A stretch of DNA of 64,000 nucleotides from Thermodesulfobium narugense DSM 14796 (GTDB lineage Bacteria > Thermodesulfobiota > Thermodesulfobiia > Thermodesulfobiales > Thermodesulfobiaceae): NCBI RefSeq assembly GCF_000212395.1, contig NC_015499.1, forward strand, positions 1,251,421 through 1,315,420, read 5' to 3'. Positions 33,872-42,814 of this stretch are shown here, piece after piece; positions within the stretch are counted from its first letter, which is position 1; each line of letters opens with the position of its first letter. The position numbers and the translations under genes are program-made. The notes beneath the pieces were generated by a model. That model saw only the letters and a list, made by a program, of their open reading frames with translations, did not search any database and was not told the DNA's origin.

Positions 33872-36475
33872 TCAACCCTTTTCAGATATAAATTTATTTA
33901 CAAATTTTAATTCATCTTCATATGTACTAATATTGCCCAAAAACCTCTCTTTCTTTAAATTTCTAAGTATCTCGCCAATAAAAGCTGGTCTAATATCGCT
34001 CCTATTTGAAAGTTCTTCTCCTGTAATCAAAGGCTTGAAAACACCTCTATTTTTTTCAAACCATATAACATAGTCATTTAAAGGTTTTTCCTCTAAAATT
34101 TTTAAAAAGCAAATAATCTCAACAGGAATTCCCTCTAACGTTTCAAAAAGTTCAAAGTCTTTAAAAATATTTTGATTCCTTTTCCTCGAAAACTTTAATA
34201 AAAATTTCTTTAACTTTTCAATATACAAAACCTCTTTTTTTGTAAATTTCCACTTTCTCTTGAAAAATCTATCCTCAGACTTAAGTATATTATATATTAT
34301 TGGTAAGATACATAAAAACCACCACTCCTTCAAATAGCTCCCAAAACCCTCAGATTTAAGACAAGCAAAATATTCTCTAAGTCTATCTAGACTAAAATTA
34401 AAAGACACTTTAGGATGGATCAGTTTAAAAACATTTAATTCTTTCATGCGCATTATAATTAAACCTGGGCAAGATCCATGTGAGAACATCAATTTTAATT
34501 CTTCCTTTAAGACATCAAAAGATATTACATTAAAAAGTTTTAATTCCATAGCATTTTTAATAAGTTCCTCGTCTGCTTTATCAATCTTAAATCCAAGTTG
34601 AAATTCAAATCTTATAGCTCTTATAATCCTGGTGGGATCTTCTACATAACTTAAAGGATGCAAAACTCTAATTCTTTTAAGTTTTATGTCCTCATATCCA
34701 CCAAAAAAGTCGATCATTTTACCATAAGAATCGCTATTCAAAGAAATTGCAAGAGTATTGATAGAAAAATCCCTTCTATACATATCGTTATGTAAGTCTG
34801 AATACTCTATCAGTGGTTTTGCAGCAGGGCAACTATAAAATTCTGTTCTTGCAGAAGCAAAGTCAAATTTTATTTCTTTATTCTTTATGGTTGCTGTTCT
34901 AAACTTTTCATAAGAAAAAAATTCACCATTAATATATTTATTAACCTCCTGGGCAAGTTTTATCGCATCCCCTTCTACAACTATATCCATATCATTAGAG
35001 TGTATGTTCAACAGTAGATCTCTCACACACCCGCCTACTAAAAATGATTTCAAAGAAAGTTTATCAGAAACGTCAGAAACAATTTCTAAATAATCTCTTA
35101 TCTTTTGATCCAATCTAATATTCAAATCCAAGATAACTCTTTTAGTTGAGAGTTCTTTAGTTTTTTTTATGTTTATACCATGCCAGACTCTTAAAATATC
35201 TGTTCTTGTTATAAGACCAACTAACTTATTTTTTTCATTTACTACAGGTAGTCTGCCTATTTCTTTTTCAATCATCAGCTTTTGTGCCTCATCGAGAGAT
35301 GCATCTTGATTAATCGTAATTACGTTCCTCGACATTATCTTTTGTACTTCTATTTGTCCTAGTCTGTGCTGGGTAGCCTTATCAATGTCCTTTCTAGAGA
35401 GAACACCCACTATTTCATCACCCTTTAAAATTGGAACGCCAGAATGACCATACCTTAACAAAATCTTTCTAGCCTCTTCAACAGATGTTTCAGGAGAAAG
35501 TACCCTAACAGGAGAAGTCATCACATCTTTAACTCTTACTTTAGGCTTACATTCCTTTTGAATAGCGCTTCTAAGCCTATCTAAAAAGTCAGAAAAATCT
35601 TCTTTCAGCCTAAAAGTAGCAGCAGCAGCCTCATTATGTCCTCCACCACCAAAATTTTCCAGGACCTTTCTGACATTTAAATAATCACCCAATCCTCGTG
35701 CTATTAAGTGTATTGTGTCCTTTACTTTAAGGACTGCAAACACGTTTTCACATTCTATTAGATCCCTAAGTTTATGAACTACTAGAGCTGCATCTTCAAC
35801 TTCTGTATCTAATTCAGCATACGTCAAAACGTATTCAACTCCATTATAAAAATCCTTTGAACTATTATCTAAAAAGAACTCAAGCAATTGTCTCTGATAT
35901 GGGTTCATTCCAGATTCCAAAAATCTAGATACCACCATTAAGTTTGCACCATTTTTTATCAGATCTGCAACTGCACTTGCATCCCTATAAGTAGTAGAAG
36001 TATACAATAGTCTGCCTGTATCTTCATAAACGCCCAAAAGCATTAGAGTAGCTTCTATCTCAGAATATTTTATGCCTCTTTTTTTTATTTCTTCCCAAAC
36101 CAGAGTTACAGATGAACCTACGCTAGTATCTGGATATCTCATAATTCTAAAATTAGGAGGAAAATATCCAAGAGTATGATGATCGAAAATATACACCTCT
36201 AATTCTTTATCTTTCGGCAATGATCCATAAAAGGATCCTATTCTTTGAGGACTTGATGTGTCTGCAAAAACCAAAAAATCTATTTCTTCGAAATTAACAT
36301 CTTCAAACTTAACAAAAGGAAATATGTACTCGTATAAGTGTAAAAAAGCTTCAACCTGAAATTCAACTCTTTCAGGCATTACTACTTTTGCATTAAAGAT
36401 CTTTTGCAACATAAAAGCCGAAGCAATTCCATCAAAATCTGAATTGTTGTGAGTAAAAATAAGCCCTTTTTTCAT
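33872..36475 (-). CDS. DHH phosphoesterase-CBS-tRNA nucleotidyltransferase fusion
   Basis: This 867-residue protein has three modules. The first, about 1-310, is a DHH/DHHA1 phosphoesterase (HNNSDFDGIASAF, VFADTSS, IFDHH, then GGGGHNEAAAATF). A CBS pair follows (about 315-440, VLSPETSVEEA, GLITRTDI). The last, from about 470, is a class II poly(A)/CCA-adding nucleotidyltransferase (FLVGGCVRDLLL, NDMDIVVEGD). It probably acts on tRNA 3' ends, either adding CCA alone or A only as in Aquifex-type split systems. It overlaps pdp by 4 bp. Confidence 0.92.
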   Translation of the reverse strand: MKKGLIFTHNNSDFDGIASAFMLQKIFNAKVVMPERVEFQVEAFLHLYEYIFPFVKFEDVNFEEIDFLVFADTSSPQRIGSFYGSLPKDKELEVYIFDHHTLGYFPPNFRIMRYPDTSVGSSVTLVWEEIKKRGIKYSEIEATLMLLGVYEDTGRLLYTSTTYRDASAVADLIKNGANLMVVSRFLESGMNPYQRQLLEFFLDNSSKDFYNGVEYVLTYAELDTEVEDAALVVHKLRDLIECENVFAVLKVKDTIHLIARGLGDYLNVRKVLENFGGGGHNEAAAATFRLKEDFSDFLDRLRSAIQKECKPKVRVKDVMTSPVRVLSPETSVEEARKILLRYGHSGVPILKGDEIVGVLSRKDIDKATQHRLGQIEVQKIMSRNVITINQDASLDEAQKLMIEKEIGRLPVVNEKNKLVGLITRTDILRVWHGINIKKTKELSTKRVILDLNIRLDQKIRDYLEIVSDVSDKLSLKSFLVGGCVRDLLLNIHSNDMDIVVEGDAIKLAQEVNKYINGEFFSYEKFRTATIKNKEIKFDFASARTEFYSCPAAKPLIEYSDLHNDMYRRDFSINTLAISLNSDSYGKMIDFFGGYEDIKLKRIRVLHPLSYVEDPTRIIRAIRFEFQLGFKIDKADEELIKNAMELKLFNVISFDVLKEELKLMFSHGSCPGLIIMRMKELNVFKLIHPKVSFNFSLDRLREYFACLKSEGFGSYLKEWWFLCILPIIYNILKSEDRFFKRKWKFTKKEVLYIEKLKKFLLKFSRKRNQNIFKDFELFETLEGIPVEIICFLKILEEKPLNDYVIWFEKNRGVFKPLITGEELSNRSDIRPAFIGEILRNLKKERFLGNISTYEDELKFVNKFISEKG

Positions 36476-37749
36476 AAAATCTTTGAATCCAATATTAACT
36501 CTTTCTTTTCACAGACAAAGTCCTTAATATCTATATAACTAGCAAGGCTAATGTCTTTTATCTTGCTAATATCTCTTGCATAAATATTCGCCAGAACATC
36601 TTTTTTTTCAATCCTATCACCTATTGAAACATTAAAAACAATTCCTCCATCAACATTATCAGACAAATAATGACCTAACCAACCAATTTTCTTCACGTTC
36701 ATGTTTTGAACATAACCAGTTTCAGCTGCTAGAACCTCAATCTTATCAAGGCCATTCAACAAATAATTAGGATTTTCAACGTATTTAGGATCGCCTCCCT
36801 GATTTTTTATCCATTCAATAGCCTTTTGAACAGTTTTACCTTCTTCAAAAAGTTTGTCATAAATTTTTTTAATTTTTTCTTCAGGTGTTAATCCAAAGTA
36901 AGCCTTGTATGAATTAGAAAATATATTAAATATTAGCTTGTCAAGAGGATATGGTTTTCTATTGTGTAAAAAACTTAATGCTTCCCAGAGTTCAAGCCTA
37001 TTACCTACACATTTACCCAATGGTTGGCTCATGTCTGAGATAATATATGATACCTTTTTGTTAAATTTTCTCATCACGTCACAAATATTTTTTGCAAACT
37101 CCAAAGATTCAATATAACTCGAAAATAATGAACCATTACCTGACTTAATATCAAAAATTATAAAGTTAGAACCCATAGCTAACTTTTTGCTTGCTATGCT
37201 ACTTAGAATTAATTGGCTTGATTCAACTGTGCCTGTATGATTTCTAATCTTATAAAAAACACCCTCTGCTGGAGCTATTTCTTTAGTTTGAGAAATTAAC
37301 CCTATTCCAATTCGTTCAACCTGTCTAACAAAATCCGAAATTGACAAATTTACATTATAACCGGGGATCAGCTCTATTTTTTCTATTGTGCCACCAGTAT
37401 GGCTAAGCCTTCTACCAGCCATTTTAGGAACAAGAAAACCATAAGCACAAAGTACTGGCAACAGTGCAATAGTAGTTTTGTCTCCGACGCCACCAGTGCT
37501 ATGTTTATCTACACTCAAAGCCTCACCCCAGGACAGCACACTCCCAGAACTTGCAAGTGCCTGGGTTAGAAAAAGTGTCTCTTCATCATTCAGGCCATTT
37601 ATAAAACAAGCCATAAGAAATGCAGCAATTTGAGAGTCATCAACAGTATTATCCTTTACAGATTTTATAAAGAAATTAATTTCTTCCCTGGACAAATTTT
37701 CTTTGTCCCTCTTTTTAAATAATATGTTTAAAACATTATTGATTTGCAT
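36472..37749 (-). CDS. pdp: Pyrimidine-nucleoside/thymidine phosphorylase
   Basis: This 425-residue enzyme cleaves pyrimidine nucleosides with phosphate in salvage. The signature SVDKHSTGGVGDKTT and the AGRRLSHTGGT motif are present. Length is close to the family's 430-440. It overlaps the following fusion gene by 4 bp, and its start overlaps the preceding secreted protein gene by 14 bp. Confidence 0.95.
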   Translation of the reverse strand: MQINNVLNILFKKRDKENLSREEINFFIKSVKDNTVDDSQIAAFLMACFINGLNDEETLFLTQALASSGSVLSWGEALSVDKHSTGGVGDKTTIALLPVLCAYGFLVPKMAGRRLSHTGGTIEKIELIPGYNVNLSISDFVRQVERIGIGLISQTKEIAPAEGVFYKIRNHTGTVESSQLILSSIASKKLAMGSNFIIFDIKSGNGSLFSSYIESLEFAKNICDVMRKFNKKVSYIISDMSQPLGKCVGNRLELWEALSFLHNRKPYPLDKLIFNIFSNSYKAYFGLTPEEKIKKIYDKLFEEGKTVQKAIEWIKNQGGDPKYVENPNYLLNGLDKIEVLAAETGYVQNMNVKKIGWLGHYLSDNVDGGIVFNVSIGDRIEKKDVLANIYARDISKIKDISLASYIDIKDFVCEKKELILDSKIL

Positions 37750-38713
37750 TTACGTTTTTGTTACCTGGCAAAAATCCCCAAATTTGAGAATCGTTTTTCA
37801 AGCTTGCATAAAAAAGGGTATCCTTTTGAATTTCAACATCTCTTCCAGGAACAAAAAATCCGGTAATCAAACCCACAGGTCCAAGTATGATAAGTCCTGC
37901 AGTAGACACTCCTACAGTCAAGGGTAGACTCTTATTTTTTTCTATTGCTTCCTTAGAGATAACCAAAGGCCTATTAATTCCGTCAGCGCACGTTACAAAT
38001 CTAAACTCAATCTGGAGTTTTCCATCTGAGCCAAGATAATGCTTTGCTCTTTCAGCTTCTACAATCCTTAATTCGCCGTAAGAACCTTTCGGTATAATTA
38101 TCGCACCCTTTTCGGTGACGTTTTCGTCTACAGCTAAGGGTACTATATCTCCTGCTACACTATCTTTACTACTTATTGTTTTTAGAATCCTAAATCTTAT
38201 AAGCTTACCTGCATCTACAGAAACGTTAACCTGATTTACCTTACCACCCAGTAAAGTATTATTTAGTCTGTTTAATCTGTCCATCAAGCTGTATGAGTCA
38301 TATATAGTGCCATAAATTTTCTTTTCAAGGTTAGAAATTCTATCGAGGATAGGTCCAGAACTTACTTCTTTTGAATAAGCGTATTCAAGAGCATTCACGT
38401 CAAGGGCTATACCAGCTTTTTGATCTGTAGATTCAAAAACAGCATTATAAATTCTGTTTAACCTGTCGTCCAAAGAATCTGAATAATCCCTTTGCCCCCA
38501 AATTGTATATTCCAAATTAGAAATCCTATCAGTTAAGGATCCACTAGAAATAGAGCCATATAAAGCAACTTCTATTTGAGTTACTTTATCTGGCATATTT
38601 GTGCTTTGTGCAAAAGCAAAATTAACGTTAAAAATAAGTAAAATAAATGAAAGTAAGCTAAGATAACAAACTTTTTTTAAGTATTTCTCGAATGTGAGTA
38701 TGCTTAACTCCAC
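37736..38713 (-). CDS. Secreted protein with internal DRL/DRI repeats
   Basis: This 325-residue protein carries a signal peptide (hydrophobic LSLLSFILLIFNVNFAF then AQS). About four repeats of 35-45 residues follow, each with L-DRIS/LNR-LE or IY-G elements (TDRISNLEYTIWG, DDRLNRIYNAVF, LDRISNLEKKIYG, MDRLNRLNNTLLG). The C-terminal half is a beta-rich domain with KGAIIIPKGSYGE and a glycine-rich hydrophobic hairpin (AGLIILGPVGLITGF). The start is GTG at 38713, supported by AGAGGAG 7 nt upstream, and lies inside codY. Function is unknown; the C-terminal domain suggests a surface or outer-membrane role. Confidence 0.75.
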   Translation of the reverse strand: MELSILTFEKYLKKVCYLSLLSFILLIFNVNFAFAQSTNMPDKVTQIEVALYGSISSGSLTDRISNLEYTIWGQRDYSDSLDDRLNRIYNAVFESTDQKAGIALDVNALEYAYSKEVSSGPILDRISNLEKKIYGTIYDSYSLMDRLNRLNNTLLGGKVNQVNVSVDAGKLIRFRILKTISSKDSVAGDIVPLAVDENVTEKGAIIIPKGSYGELRIVEAERAKHYLGSDGKLQIEFRFVTCADGINRPLVISKEAIEKNKSLPLTVGVSTAGLIILGPVGLITGFFVPGRDVEIQKDTLFYASLKNDSQIWGFLPGNKNVNANQ

Positions 38714-39488
38714 TGTTCAACTCCTCTCTAAGATAATTATTTACTACTTTTATATAGGTACCTCGCATCCCAAGCGAATGAACGTCTATAACTCCAGCGC
38801 TCTCGATTTTCTTAAGAGCATTAACTATAACCGATCTCGTAATGCCTGAATTTTTTGCAATTTTACTAGTTACGAGAACTCCTTCATTTTGATCTTTTAG
38901 TTCAGACATAACTGATTCTACAGCTTCTCTTTCAGATAAAGAAAGAGAAGCTAGCGCTACTTGAACTGTCGTCTTTTTCCTAACTTCTTCTTCCCTTTCC
39001 TTGCTTGAAAGCCTTATCTTTTCCATACCAATTACTGCAGATGCATGCTCAAGAATAATTATATCTTCTGTAGAAAATTCCTTTGCAAACCTTGAAGCAA
39101 GCAAAGTTCCTAATCTTTCAGTATGAGATACAACAGGTATCCACGTATAAAATTTATTACAATACATACACGAAACTCCATTAAGAAAGATGCAATCACT
39201 TCCCTTTTGTATTTGATTAATAACAGGTTCGGAAGATAAAAGCATCTTCGAGTTAAGATATTCGGGCATTCTATTTGCTTTAATAATAAGTTCATCTCTT
39301 GCCTGACATTCAAAACCTGGCAATATCGCATATCCAGACAAGCTTCCATTCTTACTAATTATATAAATTGAACTTTCAAGCATTTCTGATAAAAAGGCAG
39401 CAATAGTAAAAAAATCGATAGAAGTTGAAGTATTTAGAAAATATCCAAATTTTCTAATCTTAAACAAAAGCTCTTCCAGGACATTCAC
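38658..39488 (-). CDS. codY: CodY-like GTP/branched-chain amino acid-sensing regulator
   Basis: This 276-residue protein is co-linear with Firmicute CodY. It has an N-terminal GAF-type sensor (about 1-155, ending GTLLASRF and VIGMEKIR) and a winged helix (207-250) with ITRSVIVNALKKIESAGVI and SLGMRGTYIKVVN, nearly identical to the CodY HTH. CodY represses stationary-phase genes when GTP and branched-chain amino acids are abundant. The sensor has cysteines at 61, 99, 107 and 110 (CX7CX2C), which Bacillus CodY lacks at these places. The start is GTG after AAAGGGGG. It lies 66 bp after surE. Confidence 0.9.
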   Translation of the reverse strand: MNVLEELLFKIRKFGYFLNTSTSIDFFTIAAFLSEMLESSIYIISKNGSLSGYAILPGFECQARDELIIKANRMPEYLNSKMLLSSEPVINQIQKGSDCIFLNGVSCMYCNKFYTWIPVVSHTERLGTLLASRFAKEFSTEDIIILEHASAVIGMEKIRLSSKEREEEVRKKTTVQVALASLSLSEREAVESVMSELKDQNEGVLVTSKIAKNSGITRSVIVNALKKIESAGVIDVHSLGMRGTYIKVVNNYLREELNSGVKHTHIREILKKSLLS

Positions 39489-39554
39489 CCCCTTTTTTTA
39501 TTTTTCAAACTATTCTTAATATTCTAGATAAATTGTATAACAATTTTAAAGATT

Positions 39555-40310
39555 TTAAAAGATGCCCATTTTCTTTATCCTTTCCAATAAAATTGAATTA
39601 GTAAGATCCCAATGAAGTGGCGTAATAGATACATAATTCTTTTTAATGGCACTTATATCAGAATCATGATCTGAAATAGTTTCATCTGGAATTCCATAAA
39701 GCCAGTAGTACTTTTCGCCTTTTGGATCTACTCTTGTTTCAATTAAGTTTTTATAGTTTCTTAATTGTAAAGAGACAAGTTTAAAACCCTTTATCTCATT
39801 TTCTAAACAGTCAGGAATGTTGACATTAAAGATAATCCCAGGTTCAAGAATCTTTTCAATTATGTTTATAAACTTTAAAGTCAAATTTGAAGAGTTTATA
39901 TAGTCCTTTTTCCTCTCAAAGCTTACATGTGAGACAGCTATAGACGGAATGCCTAAAAAAGCTCCTTCCATAGCAGCAGCTACTGTTCCCGAATATAGAA
40001 CGTCGGTTCCTAGATTTGCACCTCTGTTAATTCCAGAAATTAACAAATCTGGTTTCCTTGGTAAAAGTGCATACATAGCAAGTTTTACACAATCACTAGG
40101 AGTTCCATTTGTTTCCCATGCTCCTCTTGCACCATAAATTTCAACTTCTTTAGCCCTAAGAGGTTTGTGAAGAGTAAGCGAGTGACTAGCTGCAGATCTT
40201 TCTCTTTCTGGAGCTACCACATAAATTTCATGTCTTTTGGATAAAATTTTAGATAGATCCCTTATTCCATATGAACGAATTCCATCGTCATTTGTAAGTA
40301 GTATTACCAT
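39555..40310 (-). CDS. surE: 5'/3'-nucleotidase SurE
   Basis: SurE dephosphorylates nucleoside monophosphates using a divalent metal. The N-terminal ILLTNDDGIRSYGI contains the two metal aspartates, and SGINRGANLGTDVLYSGTVAAAMEG is the family core. The open frame extends 25 codons further (to 40385), but the conserved start is ATG 40310, preceded by AAGGGTTGG, which gives 251 residues. It overlaps the end of era by 7 bp. Confidence 0.95.
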   Translation of the reverse strand: MVILLTNDDGIRSYGIRDLSKILSKRHEIYVVAPERERSAASHSLTLHKPLRAKEVEIYGARGAWETNGTPSDCVKLAMYALLPRKPDLLISGINRGANLGTDVLYSGTVAAAMEGAFLGIPSIAVSHVSFERKKDYINSSNLTLKFINIIEKILEPGIIFNVNIPDCLENEIKGFKLVSLQLRNYKNLIETRVDPKGEKYYWLYGIPDETISDHDSDISAIKKNYVSITPLHWDLTNSILLERIKKMGIF

Positions 40311-41167
40311 AAGCCAACCCTTCTTAAAAAAGAGTCTTTGTTCCGCCAATTTTTCTCTATGCTCACAAAAAGCTTTAATACACATTTTTTGCCAAAAATT
40401 TTTTCAATTTCCAATCTAGATTCTATTCCAATATTCTTAATCATAGAACCCTTATGCCCAATCAAAATCGGCTTGTGAGATTCTTTTTCTACAATAATAT
40501 TGGCTTCAATGTAAATTAAATTCTGTTTTTCATTTATTTTCTCAATCAAAACGTATACGCCATGAGGAACTTCCTGTCTTACTAGGTTTAGCACCTTTTC
40601 TCTAATTATCTCTGAAACAAGCATCTCTTTTGACATATCAGTTCTCATGTCTTTTGGGTACCACATAGGTCCATCACTTAAGTCACTAATAATAGCATTT
40701 TTAAGATCGTTTATACCAATAAATTTTCTAGTAGAAGTATAAAAAAACCGATCATAAAAGCTCGTGATTGATTTATCAAAATTTAAATTTGAAACGTCAA
40801 CCAGATCTATTTTATTTACAACCAAATATCTCGGTCTTTTATTGAATATCTTCTTTTGGATCTCAATATCAAAATCATCAAAAACTGTTGTTGGATTAAC
40901 TACGTGTACTATAATCTCAAAAGAGTCAAGTGAATCAAAAATTTTCTTGTTCAACCTTTCATGAAGCAAATTTTTCACATTGTGAACTCCTGGAGAATCC
41001 ACATAAATTATTTGATACTCTTCAGTACTTTCTATAAAAGAAGTCCTAAATCTTGTAGTTTGTGGTTTGTCTGAAACAATACCAATTTTTTCACCTAACA
41101 AACAATTTATTAGGGATGTTTTCCCGACATTTGTTTTGCCAACAAAAATTACAAATCCACTTTTCAT
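40304..41167 (-). CDS. era: GTPase Era
   Basis: Era binds 16S rRNA and assists small-subunit assembly. This 287-residue protein has G1 GKTNVGKT (10-17), switch I QTTRFRT, G3 DSPGVHN and G4 NKID. A C-terminal KH domain (about 205-287, with LIGHKGSMIKNIG) follows. It ends within surE and abuts the DUF711 gene. Confidence 0.96.
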   Translation of the reverse strand: MKSGFVIFVGKTNVGKTSLINCLLGEKIGIVSDKPQTTRFRTSFIESTEEYQIIYVDSPGVHNVKNLLHERLNKKIFDSLDSFEIIVHVVNPTTVFDDFDIEIQKKIFNKRPRYLVVNKIDLVDVSNLNFDKSITSFYDRFFYTSTRKFIGINDLKNAIISDLSDGPMWYPKDMRTDMSKEMLVSEIIREKVLNLVRQEVPHGVYVLIEKINEKQNLIYIEANIIVEKESHKPILIGHKGSMIKNIGIESRLEIEKIFGKKCVLKLFVSIEKNWRNKDSFLRRVGLW

Positions 41168-42532
41168 CTAATTTCTCAAAGATGTTATTGGAGCTGGTAT
41201 TATGCCACCACGCTCAATAAGCTTTGATTTTTTAGCATTCTTTATTGATAAAATAGGAGTATAGCCTAGTAAACCTCCGAAATAAGCCATATCATTTTCT
41301 TTTTTGCCTGGAACAGGAATAATTCTCACTCCAGTAGTCTTATTTGTGAAAACTCCTATAGAAAGCTCATCTAAAATTATAGAAGATATTGTGTCTACGC
41401 TAGTAGTCCCCGGAACAGCAATCATATCAAGACCAACAGAACAAACAGCGGTCATGGCTTCTAATTTTTCTATACACAAAGAACCCTTTTTAACAGCATC
41501 TATCATTCCCAGATCTTCGCTTACAGGTATAAATGCTCCACTTAAGCCTCCCACTCTTGAAGATGCCATAGCACCTCCCTTTTTAACAGCATCTGTTAAC
41601 ATAGCAAGGGCACCTGTTGTACCGGGAAATCCTACAATAGGCACTCCAATAGCTTCCAAAACCTTTGCTACGCTATCATTTTCTCTTGGAGTAGGAGCAA
41701 GAGAGAGATCAACAGATCCAAATCTAATGTTTAAAATCTTAGCAGTCTTTTTTCCCACCAATTCTCCTAATCTCGTTATTTTAAAGGATGCCCTTTTGAT
41801 ATGTTCTGCTAATTCCAAAAGATCAGAATTCTCATTTCTTTTTACAACGCTTTCAATCACACCAGGACCTGAAATCCCAACATTTATAGAATGATTGATT
41901 TCTCCTATACCATGGAAAGCCCCCGCCATAAAAGGATTATCGTTTACAGCATTTGCAAAAACTACAAATTTAGTACAACCAACACCATCTCTTTCGCTTG
42001 TTGCCAATGAAGTCTCTTTAAGCATTATAGAAACCTCTTTAATTGATGACACGTTAATACCATATTTACTGTTTCCAGCTTCACATGAAGCACAAATTCT
42101 TTCAGTAGATGATAAGATCTTTGGAAGAGCTGAAAAAAGAACCTTATCTTGAGGTGACATGCCCTTAGTTATAAAAGCTGAAAAACCACCCAAAAAATCA
42201 ATATTTATTTCCTTCAGAGCTTGATCCATCTCTTTTGCTAATTCGACGTAAAATTCAGGCTCACTTCTAGGAAGGGCAACTGTAATCGGAGTTATACTAA
42301 TTCTTTTATTTACAATACTGACCCCTAGTTCTTCCTCTACTTCTTTTGCTGCAGAAACAAATTTTTTACCCAAATCAGATAAAAAATTACATATTTGACT
42401 AGTAGATTTTAAATTTAACTCCGGGTTTAGCAAACTTATCCCCAAAGTCAACGTTCTAATATCAAGCATTTGATCATATAGCATTTCCGAAGTTTCTAAA
42501 ATTTCATCTATACTTAAATTTGAATTAAACAT
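41168..42532 (-). CDS. DUF711 / UPF0210 family protein
   Basis: This 454-residue protein matches the DUF711 family (PFL-related fold, no known reaction) along its length, for example GAFHGIGEINHSINVGISGPGV and SSRVGGLSGAFIPVSED. Homologues almost always accompany a small ACT-domain protein, as here, 3 bp upstream. The pairing suggests an amino-acid- or metabolite-regulated function that remains uncharacterised. Confidence 0.92.
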   Translation of the reverse strand: MFNSNLSIDEILETSEMLYDQMLDIRTLTLGISLLNPELNLKSTSQICNFLSDLGKKFVSAAKEVEEELGVSIVNKRISITPITVALPRSEPEFYVELAKEMDQALKEINIDFLGGFSAFITKGMSPQDKVLFSALPKILSSTERICASCEAGNSKYGINVSSIKEVSIMLKETSLATSERDGVGCTKFVVFANAVNDNPFMAGAFHGIGEINHSINVGISGPGVIESVVKRNENSDLLELAEHIKRASFKITRLGELVGKKTAKILNIRFGSVDLSLAPTPRENDSVAKVLEAIGVPIVGFPGTTGALAMLTDAVKKGGAMASSRVGGLSGAFIPVSEDLGMIDAVKKGSLCIEKLEAMTAVCSVGLDMIAVPGTTSVDTISSIILDELSIGVFTNKTTGVRIIPVPGKKENDMAYFGGLLGYTPILSIKNAKKSKLIERGGIIPAPITSLRN

Positions 42533-42535
42533 TAC

Positions 42536-42814
42536 TTATATCCTATGCATAGAATAAAATAAGTCTTCATGGTGCAGATCAATTCTTACATCGATCTGTC
42601 TTGAAACGTTTTCAAGCTCTCTTCTCAAATCTGACATAGAAATTTCAGATTTTGACATATCTACCAACATTGTCATAGTAAAAATTTTAGTATCAAGAAC
42701 CTTTTGGGTTATATCTTCAATGTTTATGTTATTTTCATATAAAACTTTCGCAATATTATAAACAATACCGACTTTATCTTCACCCAGAACCAATATTACT
42801 GCTCTTTTTTTCAT
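42536..42814 (-). CDS. ACT-domain protein (UPF0237 family)
   Basis: This 92-residue ACT domain (KRAVILVLGEDKVGIVYNIAKVL, NINIEDITQKVL) has the typical beta-alpha-beta pattern and the GI turn that binds small ligands. It overlaps speE by 1 bp and precedes the DUF711 gene, the conserved pair. It probably regulates that partner allosterically. Confidence 0.93.
   Translation of the reverse strand: MKKRAVILVLGEDKVGIVYNIAKVLYENNINIEDITQKVLDTKIFTMTMLVDMSKSEISMSDLRRELENVSRQIDVRIDLHHEDLFYSMHRI

Noticed and set aside
40311-40385. N-terminal 25-residue extension of SurE
   Set aside because: It overlaps era, and the conserved SurE start with an RBS is at 40310.
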